A stretch of 64,000 nucleotides of DNA from Mactra quadrangularis (Eukaryota; Mollusca; Bivalvia; Venerida; Mactridae). The stretch is from NCBI GenBank assembly GCA_025267735.1, contig CM046307.1, positions 59,081,395-59,145,394 on the forward strand. Reading direction: 5' to 3'. Within the stretch, counting starts at the first letter, position 1. Every line of letters starts with the position of its first letter. Below, in pieces: positions 1-13,600 of this stretch. A model generated the notes under the pieces. That model saw only the letters and a list, made by a program, of their open reading frames with translations. It had not been told where the DNA came from and did no database searches. A program made the position numbers and the translations under genes.

Positions 1-554
1 AAACGGAACAGTGAGGCTTGGTGTTAATTAACTGTGCATTAAGAATAATTCAAGAGTGAGTCATTTAGTTGTTTTCACAGATAACATGATTAGAGTTATT
101 TCCCAAGTGGGCTTATGAAGTTGTAAAACGTACGTAAACCCTTTTGAGTTAGGAACAGAACGGAAATCGTCGTTGGCGTTAATTGAACCAATTAATATTA
201 TGCGAGCATCATAGTACTAATGTAAATTTACGAGGAAATATTACACCATTGCAAACATCGAGTCTGATTAATAGAATCTGCTTCTCTTGTCATAAAAATC
301 TCTAGACGTATGATGTCTTGTTTAACCTACAGACTATAGGCAGATTTTGTGTTTAATGGATATATCTTATGTTTAACCGACATTAATCATATTCACTGAT
401 TCAAATTTGTTTTCAAGGATACGAAATTCATTATAAGATATATAATTTTGTTAAATTGTAAGTTAGGTTCATTTTCTGAGATGATTCGCCTACGAGCAAA
501 TTAACTAATTTTATGTTCATACAAACTTGAATTCTGTAAGTTTAGTTTATACTA

Positions 555-745
555 ATTTAATTTAGCTGGATTGTGAAACAAGTTCTAACAACTTAGATTT
601 ATCACTTTCGAGTCTACTTCCTGGTCTCCCAGTACTGAGCTAGCAGGACAAAGTAACTTGCTCATGGAAACAACGGGGTATGTTTTAGATAGGATTCGAA
701 CTAACGCGGAGCTGGCTATCCAATGTATTACCAGGCCAACGTCGT
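555..745 (-). mobile_element. tRNA-derived SINE, family 3
   Basis: Shares ATTTATCACTTTCGAGTC, CAGTACTGAGCTAG and GGATTCGAACTAACGC with the copy near 51.2 kb. The minus strand shows a tRNA-like head (GGTTACGACGTTGGCC, then AGTTCGAATCC). Confidence 0.7.
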
Positions 746-2694
746 AACCATTGAAATATAAATAAACTATGTCTAGGATCGTAACCATGATCTCGGAGAT
801 GCTCGCTCTGTTACTAGTATTTGAAGTATGTCAAGAATTGGTAATGCATTTCTTATTTTTGCTTTTCCAAGTTCAAAATTTCCAGAATGTTTTAAAAATT
901 ATTATTATTATTTTTCTTAATCCAAACATTCCAGAAATTATTTAAATCAGGAGTACATAAAACGAAAGAACATAATTACCACGAATTGCCATAGGGGAAG
1001 ATTTTATTAGCCTGATAATTTGTGACAAGAATTTTACGAGATGATTCAGAGAAAATTACTGTAATATTTATAATCGGTTATGCACTCATAAACTTGTAGA
1101 ATGTTGCATTTATGTATGAGAATATTTTGAACATTTTGTGTTAGTGTTTGTTTTAATACCTTGAGGTCCGCCTCTGTAGTCAAGGTTATTGACTTCACTA
1201 CATCTGCATTTTGACGTATATCTCAAACTGTCAGGGTATTGACTCATTCTTTGACGATGCACACGATAATTGTACAAACAGGAACGTAGAAAACAGGAAC
1301 GGCCAAGTTATAAATAACATATAAGACAAAAATTTAAGTTAGAAGAAAAGATTAACCTAAGTGTTTTTCACCCTATCCAGACCTGGCCTATTTAGCTAAC
1401 ATTGCTGTACCAGAGTGCGAAACCCCAATGACATAGCTCGGGTCTTTTATTTGGTTCTCTTTCATAGCTGGGAATGCATAGTTGCGTCTGCGATGGAACA
1501 AATTCCATGAATAAAGAGAAGGGTAGATATCTAGCATTGTAAGATCTTGACATAGGTTTTGATTCTTGTTGATAGATGGTGTGGTCAATGCCGACTAGAA
1601 GATGGATTATCTTTAAAAATATTATGAATTGGTTACTACATTGAAACATTTACAGATAGAAGTTAATGGGATAGAGCCTTGCTATCGGCCATGGAACTTT
1701 GTGTTAGAAAATAGACATTTACTTTACAGAAGATACTAGTTTTAAGTACCGGTGCATCACAAAAACGATGATTAGGTAAACTGTCCATCTCATATTGTCC
1801 TGAATGTTTAGGAAGTAATTACATACTTTATTGTACTCTAGATGGAATGCATCCTCGGTAACCCAGGGTATTACGTCAACGATTCATGATGTATGAGTAC
1901 CGTGGGTTTCCGACGATGGATGGAATGAAGTATGATATAACTGAGATATTGTATTGTGATGTAGACAACACAACCACATCCAACACCACGGATATCAACT
2001 GACACAAAGGTTCGATTCTTAAAATTATGTAATAATGAATTGTTCATGAACGTACGAACAAATACATGCATTTCCAAGCGTGCATTATCTTTAACATGAA
2101 AGAGATTTTTGTATTGTTTATTTGTTGACTGTGCACGTAATTTCGTGTATATCATGTTAATATCAACTTATTTATTTTATCTGAGAAATCTATTCTTTTG
2201 AGTATTGACGTCATAATGTAAAACGTTACTTTTTTCTGGGAACATCATAGAATACGTCTAAAGCGTATGTGTCTAAAATCGTGTTGCATTAATTTATGTA
2301 CAGAAAACATACACCACAAAGTACTTGTATCAAGTTCTTGTAAACAACCATCATCATAAAAACATCAGTATATTATGTTTATGAACATGACAGAATAATC
2401 CAGTAACTCGGTTATGATAAAATCTTTGGTTAGCTCATTATGTGGCTTGAATATCTGCATTAAGATCTCCCAGTCAATAAAGCGCTCTATACATTCAACA
2501 TCCGTGTCTCTTTGTTTGGTTTGATTTTAATAGTCAACTCATAAACAAAGTTGGTAAAATATAAAGGTATCATTGGCTGATTAAAAATGAGGTAATTTTC
2601 AATCTATGTATGCATTCATGAATGTGGATCAACAAACTTTAAAAGCACATTATGTCAAGCAAAAAAATGCAAGGAGCATGTGATGTGAAGAGCT
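746..2694. other. No gene recognised
   Basis: AT-rich DNA. Two open frames on the minus strand (1,388-1,588, with LDIYPSLYSWNLFHRRRNYA; and 1,871-2,155, with LEMHVFVRTFMNNSLLHNFK) look mildly protein-like, but have no recognised family or splice support. Confidence 0.3.
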
Positions 2695-2999
2695 TTGGGT
2701 TTGGTTGAACTCCATAGCAACACATTGTATAGGTTATACTATGGCGATCAACCAGCCTACTCACCTTTCCTGGAAAGGCTAAATCTCTGGATTAAGCAGT
2801 AAACCAGTAACTAGTCACACACTTCCATTAGTGACTGACAACAGCTACTGTCCTACATGATTTAAAATCAGTGGTAGGAAAGAGAATAGCCATAAATGTT
2901 TATTATCAAAATCCAAGAAAGTATGCCCCGCCCCCAGGAATTGAATTCAAGACCCTTTGATCAGTAGACTCTTGTGTTACCAACTGAGCTAAACGGGCA
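2695..2999 (-). mobile_element. tRNA-derived SINE, family 1, older copy
   Basis: Aligns along its length with the 50,262-50,572 copy (shared TTCCTGGAAAGGCTAAATCT and AAAGTATGCCCCGCCC), but the B box is mutated (GAATTGAATTC). Confidence 0.8.
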
Positions 3000-3579
3000 A
3001 CAAACTTTGAAACTACATGCTAAAGAATACACAGAGCACATGATGTTGATAGAACCATTGACATTACTTCAGCTTATGCTATTGGCATAATGAAGTATCT
3101 ATAGTCATTCATAAATCCTTTGGATATCATAATTACAGTGTTACTCACTGTATAATGTAGAGCAATTTATTATAATCCTTTAAATTGTGAAGTAATTATT
3201 CTAGATCTCACCAAGTACAAATTACTGATACATTGTATTGTATCTCATTATATGTACCACATTGTGAGTCAATGTGGGAGAGTCAGTGTAAACTCTAGAA
3301 CTAATACAATAACAAGTCATTCTAAGAATGAATCACTTAAATACAAAATGTTTTACCAACTTAGAATTACTTTCTCAATATTATTCATTTTAAAGAAACG
3401 TTGGCCAACTTGGTCAAATTTCAGTCTAGCAGTCAACGAAGCAATGTATTCAGATTAAATTATTTTATTGACTCCACGAAGGCAGGGTAAAAAGACCCTT
3501 GGGATACATGTAGTTCAAACTTTTCAAAATACCGAAATATCTGATTTTCATGATTTCAGCTGCATTAAAAGAATCCTAT

Positions 3580-3860
3580 CTCATGGATTACTCATCTACA
3601 CCTGGGTAAAGAGAAGCAATCTCAGGTAAATTTCTAGCTAGGGACCACAATGGAAATAAGGGCTTGCCCTTTTTTGTGTTATCCCTGGTGTTGGTGTGCA
3701 AGACATAGTTACTACATCATGATGTCTGTGATATTTGTGTTTGTATGTTTTTACTATGTGTACATTATGCCAAATAAATATTATCATTATTATTAGCTCA
3801 AGGACATTAGCAGTGCCCCTAGTGGGATTTTAGCCTGTGGTCTGAACTTGGGACTTGTCC
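3580..3860 (-). mobile_element. SINE family 2, split by a LINE tail
   Basis: CACCTGGGTAAAGAGAAGCA is on one side and AGCTCAAGGACATTAGCAGT and CCTAGTGGGATTTTAGCCTG on the other side of the 3,640-3,793 insertion. Confidence 0.7.
3640..3793 (+). mobile_element. LINE 3' end inserted in a SINE
   Basis: Begins AGGGACCACAATGGAAATAA and ends with a simple ATT-rich tail after GCCAAATAAATATTATC. TAGCT flanks both ends (3,635-3,639 and 3,794-3,798), a target-site duplication inside the SINE2 copy. The same tail sequence recurs at 54,466-54,620. Confidence 0.8.
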
Positions 3861-4621
3861 TGAAAATTGTCAACCATGTAGTAAATAAAAACAAAATAAG
3901 AGAAAAACGACAAACATACTATATGTATTAGCTTTTTTATAGTTTTATTTACAAAATAAGAATATTATTTATAAAAGTGGCATCTACTCATTAAAACCTT
4001 GTTTAAATTATAGGATGTGCTAGATATTGGATATATTAAAACACTCAGTACATTTAAATTATTATCTTATATAAAATTTTAACAGATCACACTAAATATA
4101 ATTATTTATTTAGTCATACATACAAGTCCTAGAGTAAGAAAATACTAAAATATAAAAACATGTAATAGGCAATGCTTAACAGAATCTTTGACCGCTGTCT
4201 CTTGGGTCTAGATCTTTTTTGCATAATTTCTAGATCTTATTTGTTAATCTTTTTTACTTAGATCAATTTTGGTATAAATATAAAATTGTTTGTGTTGAAT
4301 TCAAAAGTTTTGACAGGAGTGTCAATAAAATAATGCTTTCAATGTTTTTAAAGGGTTAGTTAGGAGACAGCAGTCAAACATTATTTTATTTTAGGCCTTA
4401 TTATAATTCTGACACAGATAAGACACAGTAACTTTGTTCATAAAGTTGATATGAAAAGACCCTGAAAAAACTTTATCACAGAATAGTTTTACATTAAAAC
4501 AAAGACAAAGTAACAAAAAAGCAAATTAATACTAAGATTTGACTTCATAGAGAAATGGACTGCACAAGGGTTTAGTTTATGAGTTTGAAACCCTTATTAG
4601 GAATTACAGTTATATATAATA

Positions 4622-4687
4622 GGCTGAGCGCAAAACAATCGTAACTCACTCTTTAATCTACTTGAGTTACGACCGTTTTGCTCTGCC
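4622..4687. mobile_element. Short near-palindromic element
   Basis: GAGCGCAAAACAATCGTAAC faces GTTACGACCGTTTTGCTC across a short loop. A related palindrome lies at 11,887-11,955. Confidence 0.6.
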
Positions 4688-4689
4688 AT

Positions 4690-4860
4690 AGGTTCACCTG
4701 GGAATCAATGGTACTAAATGTACTAGACTGGCATGCTGTGCGAGTAACTCCAACTTTCTCATATAAATAGCTATGGCCAAAAGCTGATCTTGAACTAAAA
4801 ACATTAATCAGTGAGAGGTCAGCAATTTTAACCATTTGACCACAAAGGTTGGTCAAAGAT
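4690..4860 (-). mobile_element. Decayed tRNA-derived SINE, possible family 4
   Basis: The minus strand begins AACCTTTGTGGTCAAATGGT (A-box like) and later has AGTTCAAGATC (B-box like) about 45 bases on. Weak single-copy evidence. Confidence 0.35.
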
Positions 4861-7497
4861 TTAATTAGTTATTGATATACTAGAACTTAATTTAAAAACA
4901 AGCATACACTGAATAATCACTAAAAAAAGATAAATAACCTAATGTACTAACAAACACCTAAAAAAGATAAAACTATATTATAAACATGGAAACCAAATCA
5001 AGTGGTGGTCCCATTTTGATATAAAAATCAAACAAAAGAGTATAATAAATAAATCTTGAAAAAAAACTATCACAAGTGCTTTGACAGTCACAACATCACA
5101 TATATTGTCAAGACAATAAAATGTGAAACTGGACATAAAAAATAAAACAATGATACTCTAACCATATAGAGAACTAAATAAAATCAAACAAAACAAAGAA
5201 AAATAATGAGAGCTTACGTGTAATTCAGAATATTAAAAAAATCTAGATACATGTACTTATACATGGATGAAAGGTCAAAGTTTTGAAAGGTCTGACTTTC
5301 AGAACCAGAACTGATAACTTTCACTCATGCTCATAAATCACAATAATTTTAATTCATTGAGTAAAAAGTTATGTTCAAGAATTATGAATGATTACTGGGA
5401 GAGTGGGAGTGGGTATCATAATTATTTATCTTAAAACTTAATTGTTATTTGTGGGCAGGTTTTTAAACATCAAATTATATTATAAACAGACAATTTTCTT
5501 ACAATTGCATTAAGCAATACTGAGGCTGGTTTAAATGTTTAGATCTTTGTTTAATAGAAAACTTTTAAACAATTTCAAAGCAGTTATCCTCCCACATGAA
5601 CAAAAAAAAAACTTAAGGTAAAATTTAACTCAATATAAGGTATCAAGTTTTTGATCTATTACATATTTATAAACCTTATCAAGATATATCCATTCTTTCT
5701 TTAGTCTATCTTAAATACTAATTTAATACAGTTTATGATATCTATATATATATAATCTCCAGACTATAAGCCTGTAAATCAGTTTTAACAACATTAATAA
5801 ATCAAGTTACCATGATAATATGATAATTAAAATGCTTTGAGAAGTAGATACCTGATAAGATAACCAATTACCCCAAAACATGCTCTCCAAATGCAAGTTA
5901 TGTCACAAATTGAAATGAGAAGATGAATACAATTATCAAAAATAGCCTACAATGTGCTATGATTCAAATTTTTGAATTAGGCACTCTTCAATTTGAAGTT
6001 AAAAATCTTAGTTGTTTTCTCTTTTCAATTAGGAGAGCACCTGTTCAAAAATACTTTAAATCATAGTAATAGACATCAATTTTAAGTTCAGAACAACCCA
6101 GACAGTTTTAAATGCAAAATGAAAGATGTGAAATTTCATGATGAATGTTTATTAGGCACAAGGGAATTATTTACGTATATAAACATCATACAAGATTATA
6201 AACCTTTCAACAGCTGTTTTGGGTGAATCAAAATATTAGTAATTTAAAAACATCTGCAATTTGTCCACACCCATCTTATAAAATAAACATAACCGGAGCA
6301 TTTCTCTTATCATAAAATATAACATAATCAAGAAATCAGAAAGAAAAAGAGACAAATCTTAAACAATCTACTTTGATACAGTATCAACAACTATATAAAA
6401 TATATCATTTATCCCTCTTAGAGCTCGCCTCTTCCACATTGAAATGCATTTAACAGTAGATGCAAAAGTGCAAAACAAAGGGATTGATCTAGGTAAGGGT
6501 AATCAACATGCAACTATCCCATATCTTTAATAAATCAAACAAAACAAAAATATCAACATATAATTATTTTGATTTCACTTAACTCAACAACAAAAACATT
6601 CATCTGCTCAATTCACTATTTCATCAATAAAAGTTTGTCAAACCCACAAAACAAAAATATTTTTCTCCAAAAATACTTGTCAAACTACAGGCAATTCTGA
6701 GGTTAGTTTAAAAAGGCAGTATAATAGCAAATATTTCTAAAAATATACTGCTATATTAACATAACCATTCTCTCTTAACAAACAAAGTGATAACTCAACA
6801 ATCAATAACAATCATTTCACAAAGAATTAAAAACATAATCAATGCCTATCAAAACAATACTATCACACTTTCCTGTTATATCAATTTCATTAAAACCAGA
6901 CTTTATAATTATACACTCCTGCTATATGATCTGGTGGCCCTGGCACTGAAGTTAGTGTCAGTGTGCATTTTACCTGTCTAGTCAAGTAGTCACTATCGTT
7001 TAATTGGGAAAGACATAACCACTGACTGAAAACAGTTACAGCCAAAGCAGCCAGAGACTATCATTGAAGATGTCAATCCAAACAAGGGTAATTTGTTGTG
7101 TGACATCACTGCTTCAACTGAACATGACCCCAAACACAAGTCTTCACTCATCTAATCTAATGTAGTATAAAATATAGTGGAGCATTTTTTTTTAAAAAAA
7201 GGTTGTCCGATTTTAATATAATTGACATTACCGGTACATTAGTATATTATATAATAATATATGAATTTACTATACTTTTAAATATAAGTAATAAATACTA
7301 GTGAAATTAACTCTTTCTAGCCACTTACAAACACCCTGTGGAGAAAACTACCAGAAGTATAAATACTGGATACTACCTAAGTTTCAAACAACATTTTGAT
7401 GCAAATCAGTATAATATCTTTATATTCAATTTTCAGCAGCAATAACAACAAATTTTTAGAGGTAAATTTCAAATTTAATCATTTTTTTTGCTAAAAT
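4861..7497. other. 3' flank of SPATA6, no gene seen
   Basis: AT-rich non-coding DNA, including whatever 3' UTR SPATA6 has. An AATAAA on the minus strand occurs at 6,148-6,153. Otherwise I see only A-rich simple sequence. Confidence 0.4.
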
Positions 7498-7645
7498 TCA
7501 TCTTTTTTGTGGTTGTTTATCAGCATTTCTTAAAAGTCCTTTATATAATTTATTCATATTATCATCAAATACTTTTTTATGTGAAGATCCTGTTAATTCT
7601 GCTGCTCTTTGAGTCCAATACTGGCCAGCATCTAAATGAACCCAA
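7498..7645 (-). CDS. SPATA6: SPATA6 exon 14, conserved C-terminus and stop
   Basis: Starts in phase 2 after TATTTCAG. Encodes WVHLDAGQYWTQRAAELT, then SSHKKVFDDNMNKLYKGL and LRNADKQPQKR, stop TGA. Vertebrate SPATA6 ends with the closely similar HLDxGEYWxxRA...F..xMxKxYxxLY block, so this fixes the family and the 3' end of the coding region. An ATTAAA lies about 20 bases past the stop. Confidence 0.95.
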
Positions 7646-10600
7646 CTGAAATAAAGAAAAGAAAACAAATGAACCCAACTATTATAGAAATAAAGAAATC
7701 AACAATTTAATTACATTTTAGTCATTCATAAAAAATATCATACTAAAGTCATATTTTTTTGGGAAATCAAAAGCAAATTTTAGCAAGTTTTGTGCAGATA
7801 AAGGATATCCAGGCAGAAACTAATTAACATTCTCATATTTAATTAAAAACAGTCATGATTATATTTCATAGTAATTAGTCTATAGCATCAAATCACGCAA
7901 GATAAAATTTTTTGCTCAAGGAAAAGACAGGGTAGGTTTTAGATGGGATGTGAACTAACGTAGAGCAGGCTATCTAATGAATACCAGTTCAATGTGGTAA
8001 GGGTTGGCCACTCCTGCTCCATGGTAAGGGGATGGGAGTATCAGAAAATAATGCAAAAAAACAGTCTTGCCAACAGCTGCTTTGGGACCAAGTCTTCAAT
8101 AAACTAGAAATAAACTACAAGAACTTGAGAATATCAAAAAGGGAGTGAAAAATAGAATGGTCAAGCAAACAGACCATAAAGAAGCTGCATAAAAATATTT
8201 AACACCAAACATTACATAAACTAAGATTTAGAATAGGATAGCTGATAAATGATATAACTGACAACCACTTCTGTTCAAATCCTACATGAGCATCTAATAT
8301 TTAATGCATTTCTTAAAAACAAATCACTAGCAAAACAAAGACTGAGGCACAAAGTAGCACATGCCAGACATAGCGTAAATTTGGACAACTGAAGAAAATT
8401 TATTGCGTTAAAAGCAAAAATAAACTGGACAACCCATACTCTTCTCACAATCAAATCTCTCAATAGAACTGCCCCAGTTTAATTTCACTTCCTACCTACG
8501 GCACTGCAGTGAAATGTAAATTCAGAATTTACAACATATCTTGATCTTGTATCATAGAAATCATGAAATATTCATCTGTTTATAGTTTACCTGTAGCTTA
8601 ATTGGATATTAAAAGAGCACCTGTATTATATCCAAAACCCGTAAATTATGCTTCAATACATTACAAAACAGTGATAAGAAATTATGTCTATTTCAAAGTT
8701 TGAAATATGACGGAAATAAAATTCAAAACCATCAAAAGCAGAAGTCTTAAATATCATTTTAATATGTGTGAAATATTTTTTTCCGCTCCCACCTATTCAT
8801 TCAAATGCATTTAATTATGTCGAATGGTAGGGAATGGTTGAAAATGTTTGTAAATTAAGACGCAGAATATCAACTGGTTTATCTAAGATAGATGATACAT
8901 TTAACATATGTAATGGCAAGCAACAGACCTAGAATCTTAATTAGCATAATAATGAGCTAAATATTAAAATTACAGAATGACTGCACAGAATTTTATCATG
9001 CCATTAATGAATAACTTGATAGATGTACATGTATTAATATGTCCTTGATTGACTAGATTTTCATATTAAATTATACCCTAGTAAATGTGCTTTTGGAATA
9101 CATCCTTGAGTTCTGGCAACATTATTTAATAACCACCAATAAGAAATTGACTCAACATTTCTTTAAAAATTACTAATTACTAATTTAGAAGTGTTCAAAA
9201 AAGAGATCAAACAAACAGAAACTATAAATGGTTCATAGACAAAAAATGAACAACTTTTGATTTGCAAAAACATACAATACATGTATTAGCAATTTTAACA
9301 CAGACACAAGCATTTCCATTGCATACTTAATGTGCCTTCGTCTACATTCAAAAATTGAACACATACAGTGCTGGAATAATTGATCTCATGATTTATAAAT
9401 CTTAACTGCTAATTTTGTTTTCTATGTTAGAATCGAAATATCAGTAATAAACATTTTTTAAATATTTTTGGTGCATTAAACAGTCACTTATTTTGACGTG
9501 CTTGTGAAATAATTTGTACTAATGTCCTCATTATTTAATTTTGGCACATCAAAATTTATGCCTATGTTCTATCCTACAAAATATAAAAAAAAGGAATGTA
9601 ATTTTTTAATTTCTTCGCTTATTCACTCTTTTTACTGGGATCAGCCAAAATCAGCAGACATAAAAATTTCATAGGACTAATAACTCAATGTAATCTTTAA
9701 ATGAACCTAATGCTAGAATGGGAGAATGCAAAGAACCAATGTTTGACATATTTATGCAAACATAAACAAAATCCACACCCACCATGCAGAAAAACATGTT
9801 TCTACGTGAACTATATCACAAAACTATTTCATTAAACTCTAACCACGCCAATTGCCAATCAATACGACATCTAAGTATAAAATAAATTATTTAAACAAAG
9901 CACAATAGTCAACTCTCTCTATAACAATCAAACTTGAAACAAAAAAGCTTTAAAAATAAACAGTACAATCATTGTTGACAAATTATGAACACAAACAATT
10001 AACATTAGCTGACTCATTGAACAAAGTTATACAGGGAAGGAGGTATAAAATAACTTGTTAAAACAGTTAGCAACAAACATCTGGGATCAAATCTCAAAAA
10101 TCTGATTTTATTAGCTTGAAACAAACAAACAAACAATGGCATTGTGTTATAATGAAGTCCAATAGATTTTGACTTGCACTTGTGAATTTATCAACAGTCA
10201 TTCAAACAGACTGTTTACACACAACTCTCATGGCAAGTTTAATTCTGGCATACAAAAGCAGGTACAATATATTTACACATTATTAAACTTTATAAGTAGA
10301 GTTTTATGCCTATTTGAACAAATAGTTGTAATTTATGATGCCAGACATCAGAGCACTGAATCTTTGTTCCTGGGATTCACCAGTTTTTCACAACCATCCT
10401 CTGATAACAGCACTATATAAAGTACCTCAATTAGTAAAGTTTCATGCTTATGCACGTTCACAGATTTTATAGCACTACCCCTGGTCATCAGGCTACTGGT
10501 ATCTATCCATCAATGTCCCTGGGAAGTCTTTTACTTCACTAAGTGCAGCCAAAAAATTGGCGTAATGGATACCATCATCGCAGGTACCCATTTACACCTG

Positions 10601-13600
10601 GGTGGAATGAAGCAATTCGTAGGTAAATTTCTTGCTCAAGGAAATTAGTAGTGTCCCTAGAGGGATTCAAACCCTGGACCTCTTGATCCCAAAGCACATA
10701 TTCTATCACTGGACTACTACTCCTACACTGGGATCACTGGGCCTGCAAGGAAGTCAGTTGATGACTTTAACCTAAACATTAGTAATGTGGAAACAAAATT
10801 ATATGGAGCAACCTAGCTTAGTCTGTCTATATAGAATATTATAACACAAAGCAAGACATAACAGATGGGAAGTTTGAACATTCAGACAATGTTGTATACA
10901 AGAAATGTAATGTGGAAACCACATTATAGCCGGATTTAAAAACTTTAACGCAAAAATTACAAAGGGAAATAATCCATAATAAAGCCAGGGAGAGGTGTGG
11001 TTACTTTCTAATTCTGTTCATCACATGGTATGTTATCATTGTTTGAAGTGTCATAAAGATCAGACAATAAATGGCAGAAATATAAGGTAAATTGAAAACT
11101 TTAAAACAATTATTAACAAAACCGGACGCCCGCCTGCCCGTGTTTTGCCAAACTATTAGCTGAATTTTTTTGTTGAAAAATCCGGCTAAAAACTTGTAAT
11201 TGCATTAAACTTTTCCACCCTTTCTAATTTTTTTCAGACTTACTATGAAGATGAAAATTACACAATAGTGGTTTCAAGGGCATTTTCATAAAAAATCAAC
11301 AAATGAAACAATAAAAGCTTTCATCTATGAAAATATAACCACAGTTGTTCAAATATTGTTTATTTTTGGAAATAGAATGATCAAAAATGTATGTGTAATT
11401 TAATGCACAATTACTTTTGTTCAGCGAAAATAGTTTACGATAATAAAACTGTTTCTATTCTCAGCACGATTAAACATATTTATTCATTAGTGTACAGGTA
11501 CATGTAGCAATTAACAAACAATACTTGTATCTTATGCACATTTGATTTAATATCAAATTTTAGAATGTTCAAAATAAAGCCAGTACATGCCACATTATAT
11601 GGTACAAAATAAACAATAAACATTTGTTTAAAAGGTAGAGCAAAAATGCCTAAAATTTTTATTTAAAATGAAGCAACTTTAAATGTTATTTTACTTAATA
11701 AAAATTCTAATAGAACAGCAAGACATCACAAGTTTGGGAGGTGGGTTAAAGTTTGCAACAGCCAGCTTGAATATAAACAAGCTTAATTTAAATTTTGGAG
11801 ACAAATGTAGTGATATTCATTGAAAGATTAAAAGAAAGTGCTAGATGGTAGTGCATTTTAGGTTGGGAGTTAACACAAATATAGCAGGCTTAGCGTGAAA
11901 CGGTTGAAACTCACTCTTAAATTGAGTTACTATCGTTTTCGTTTTGCGCAAAGCCCACCAAATGTGATACACCTTTTGACCATCAAATGTGATATTGACC
12001 TTGAGTTAGCATGATTTTATTCACTGGTGTGACCTTAAATATATGTAAGATTGAATTATCCTGACTTTGATCTCCAGCTTAACCTTGAACTAGCATGACC
12101 TTAAGCTAGCATTGTCTTTAGCTAGCATGACCTTGAGCACAAATAAACTTGATTGACCTACATCTAGCTTTAATAATCTTAAACTAGCATAATCTTGAGC
12201 TAACATGGACTTTAACTAGCATTGCATAATACTTCATGCTCTCTCTTACTAATAAGTATTGCCCATTGAAATATGCTAAGTTTTTTATTAAAATCATTCA
12301 GATATATAGTGCCAACATAGGAATAATGCAAACAGACTACGCATTGTACTAATGCATGGGCAATCAACCAATATATCAGAAAAATACAACAGACTGCATA
12401 ATTACTAACCACCTCAGTCAGGTTATATATTCTCTGGCTGTTACCGACATTCACATATAATTTGGCATGTACTAAATTTAGGTTAATCAGGAAGGAAAAG
12501 CTAATAAGAACCTTTTTTTATAAGAAATATCTTGGATAATACCTCCTATTCTTCGCAATAGTTGTATCAAGCTCTAAATCAGCCAAAGAACGGCACAGAA
12601 TCTGTACATTTAAACAAAGAAAAAACAAAACAATGAAATATAATTGAAATATATAATGTACAGAACAGGCTACAAGTAACTTTGTTTTCCTGTTCCATGT
12701 TCCTTTATGTCAATGCTACTGTGTTACTATTTGTAAATACTAAATGATTATGATTCTGTGTTCTAAATAAGGAAAGAAGGGTGATGCAGTGACTTGATTA
12801 ATTTAAATAGACTTCAGAATCTTTTGAGCAACAGAGCTAGAAAAATATCTAGTTAGCTACTAGATCTACACCCCCCCCCCCCAAAAAAAAAGTAAATTCT
12901 AACCATTTGATACTTCTTTTCACCCTGTACACACAAGACTTCAAATCAGAAAATAATGTGCAAATAAGTAAATTTGTCAAATTTAAGGTAGTTCACATAG
13001 TGAAAGGTAACATAGCAGTGACAAAGGTATCAGCTAGGAAAACAAAGTTATTATCTAAAGACAAAGGGAAGAACATACACAGATAACCGTAAAAACTACA
13101 AAATAAAACAAAACTAGAAATATTGAGCACATAAATAACCATTGCAGCGTAAAATGTTGTTACAATCGGTATTCCATGAATGTTATAATAATCTTTAATG
13201 TTTTGTTACCACAAAAATAATCTTGTCAGTAGGTGTACTGCATTAATGTATCTAACAAAGTCAACAATGAGTATAATCAAACTACAGTACCCAACAAAAG
13301 TCTACAGACAAAATTCTGTTATCATATTTAACCCCATTATATTTACCCATGAAACAAAGAGTCATCTATGCAAAATCAGCATTAATTAACTCATAAACAT
13401 GTGATTCAAACTAATTTTTTTACATAAATGTATTTTATGTTCATAAAATGTTTTATTTACTAACTGTGTGATGTTTTCTAGTTTAATCTATTTTTGGTTT
13501 TCCGTCTTCTCTTATCCAAGATATGAGCTTTGCTAGTCTCCATCACCATGAGTACAATAAATGAGCTTTCATTACAGTTAAATCATGTGCAGTATGCATA

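Noticed and set aside
2920..2999. A tRNA gene on the minus strand
   Set aside because: Same SINE family with a mutated B box.
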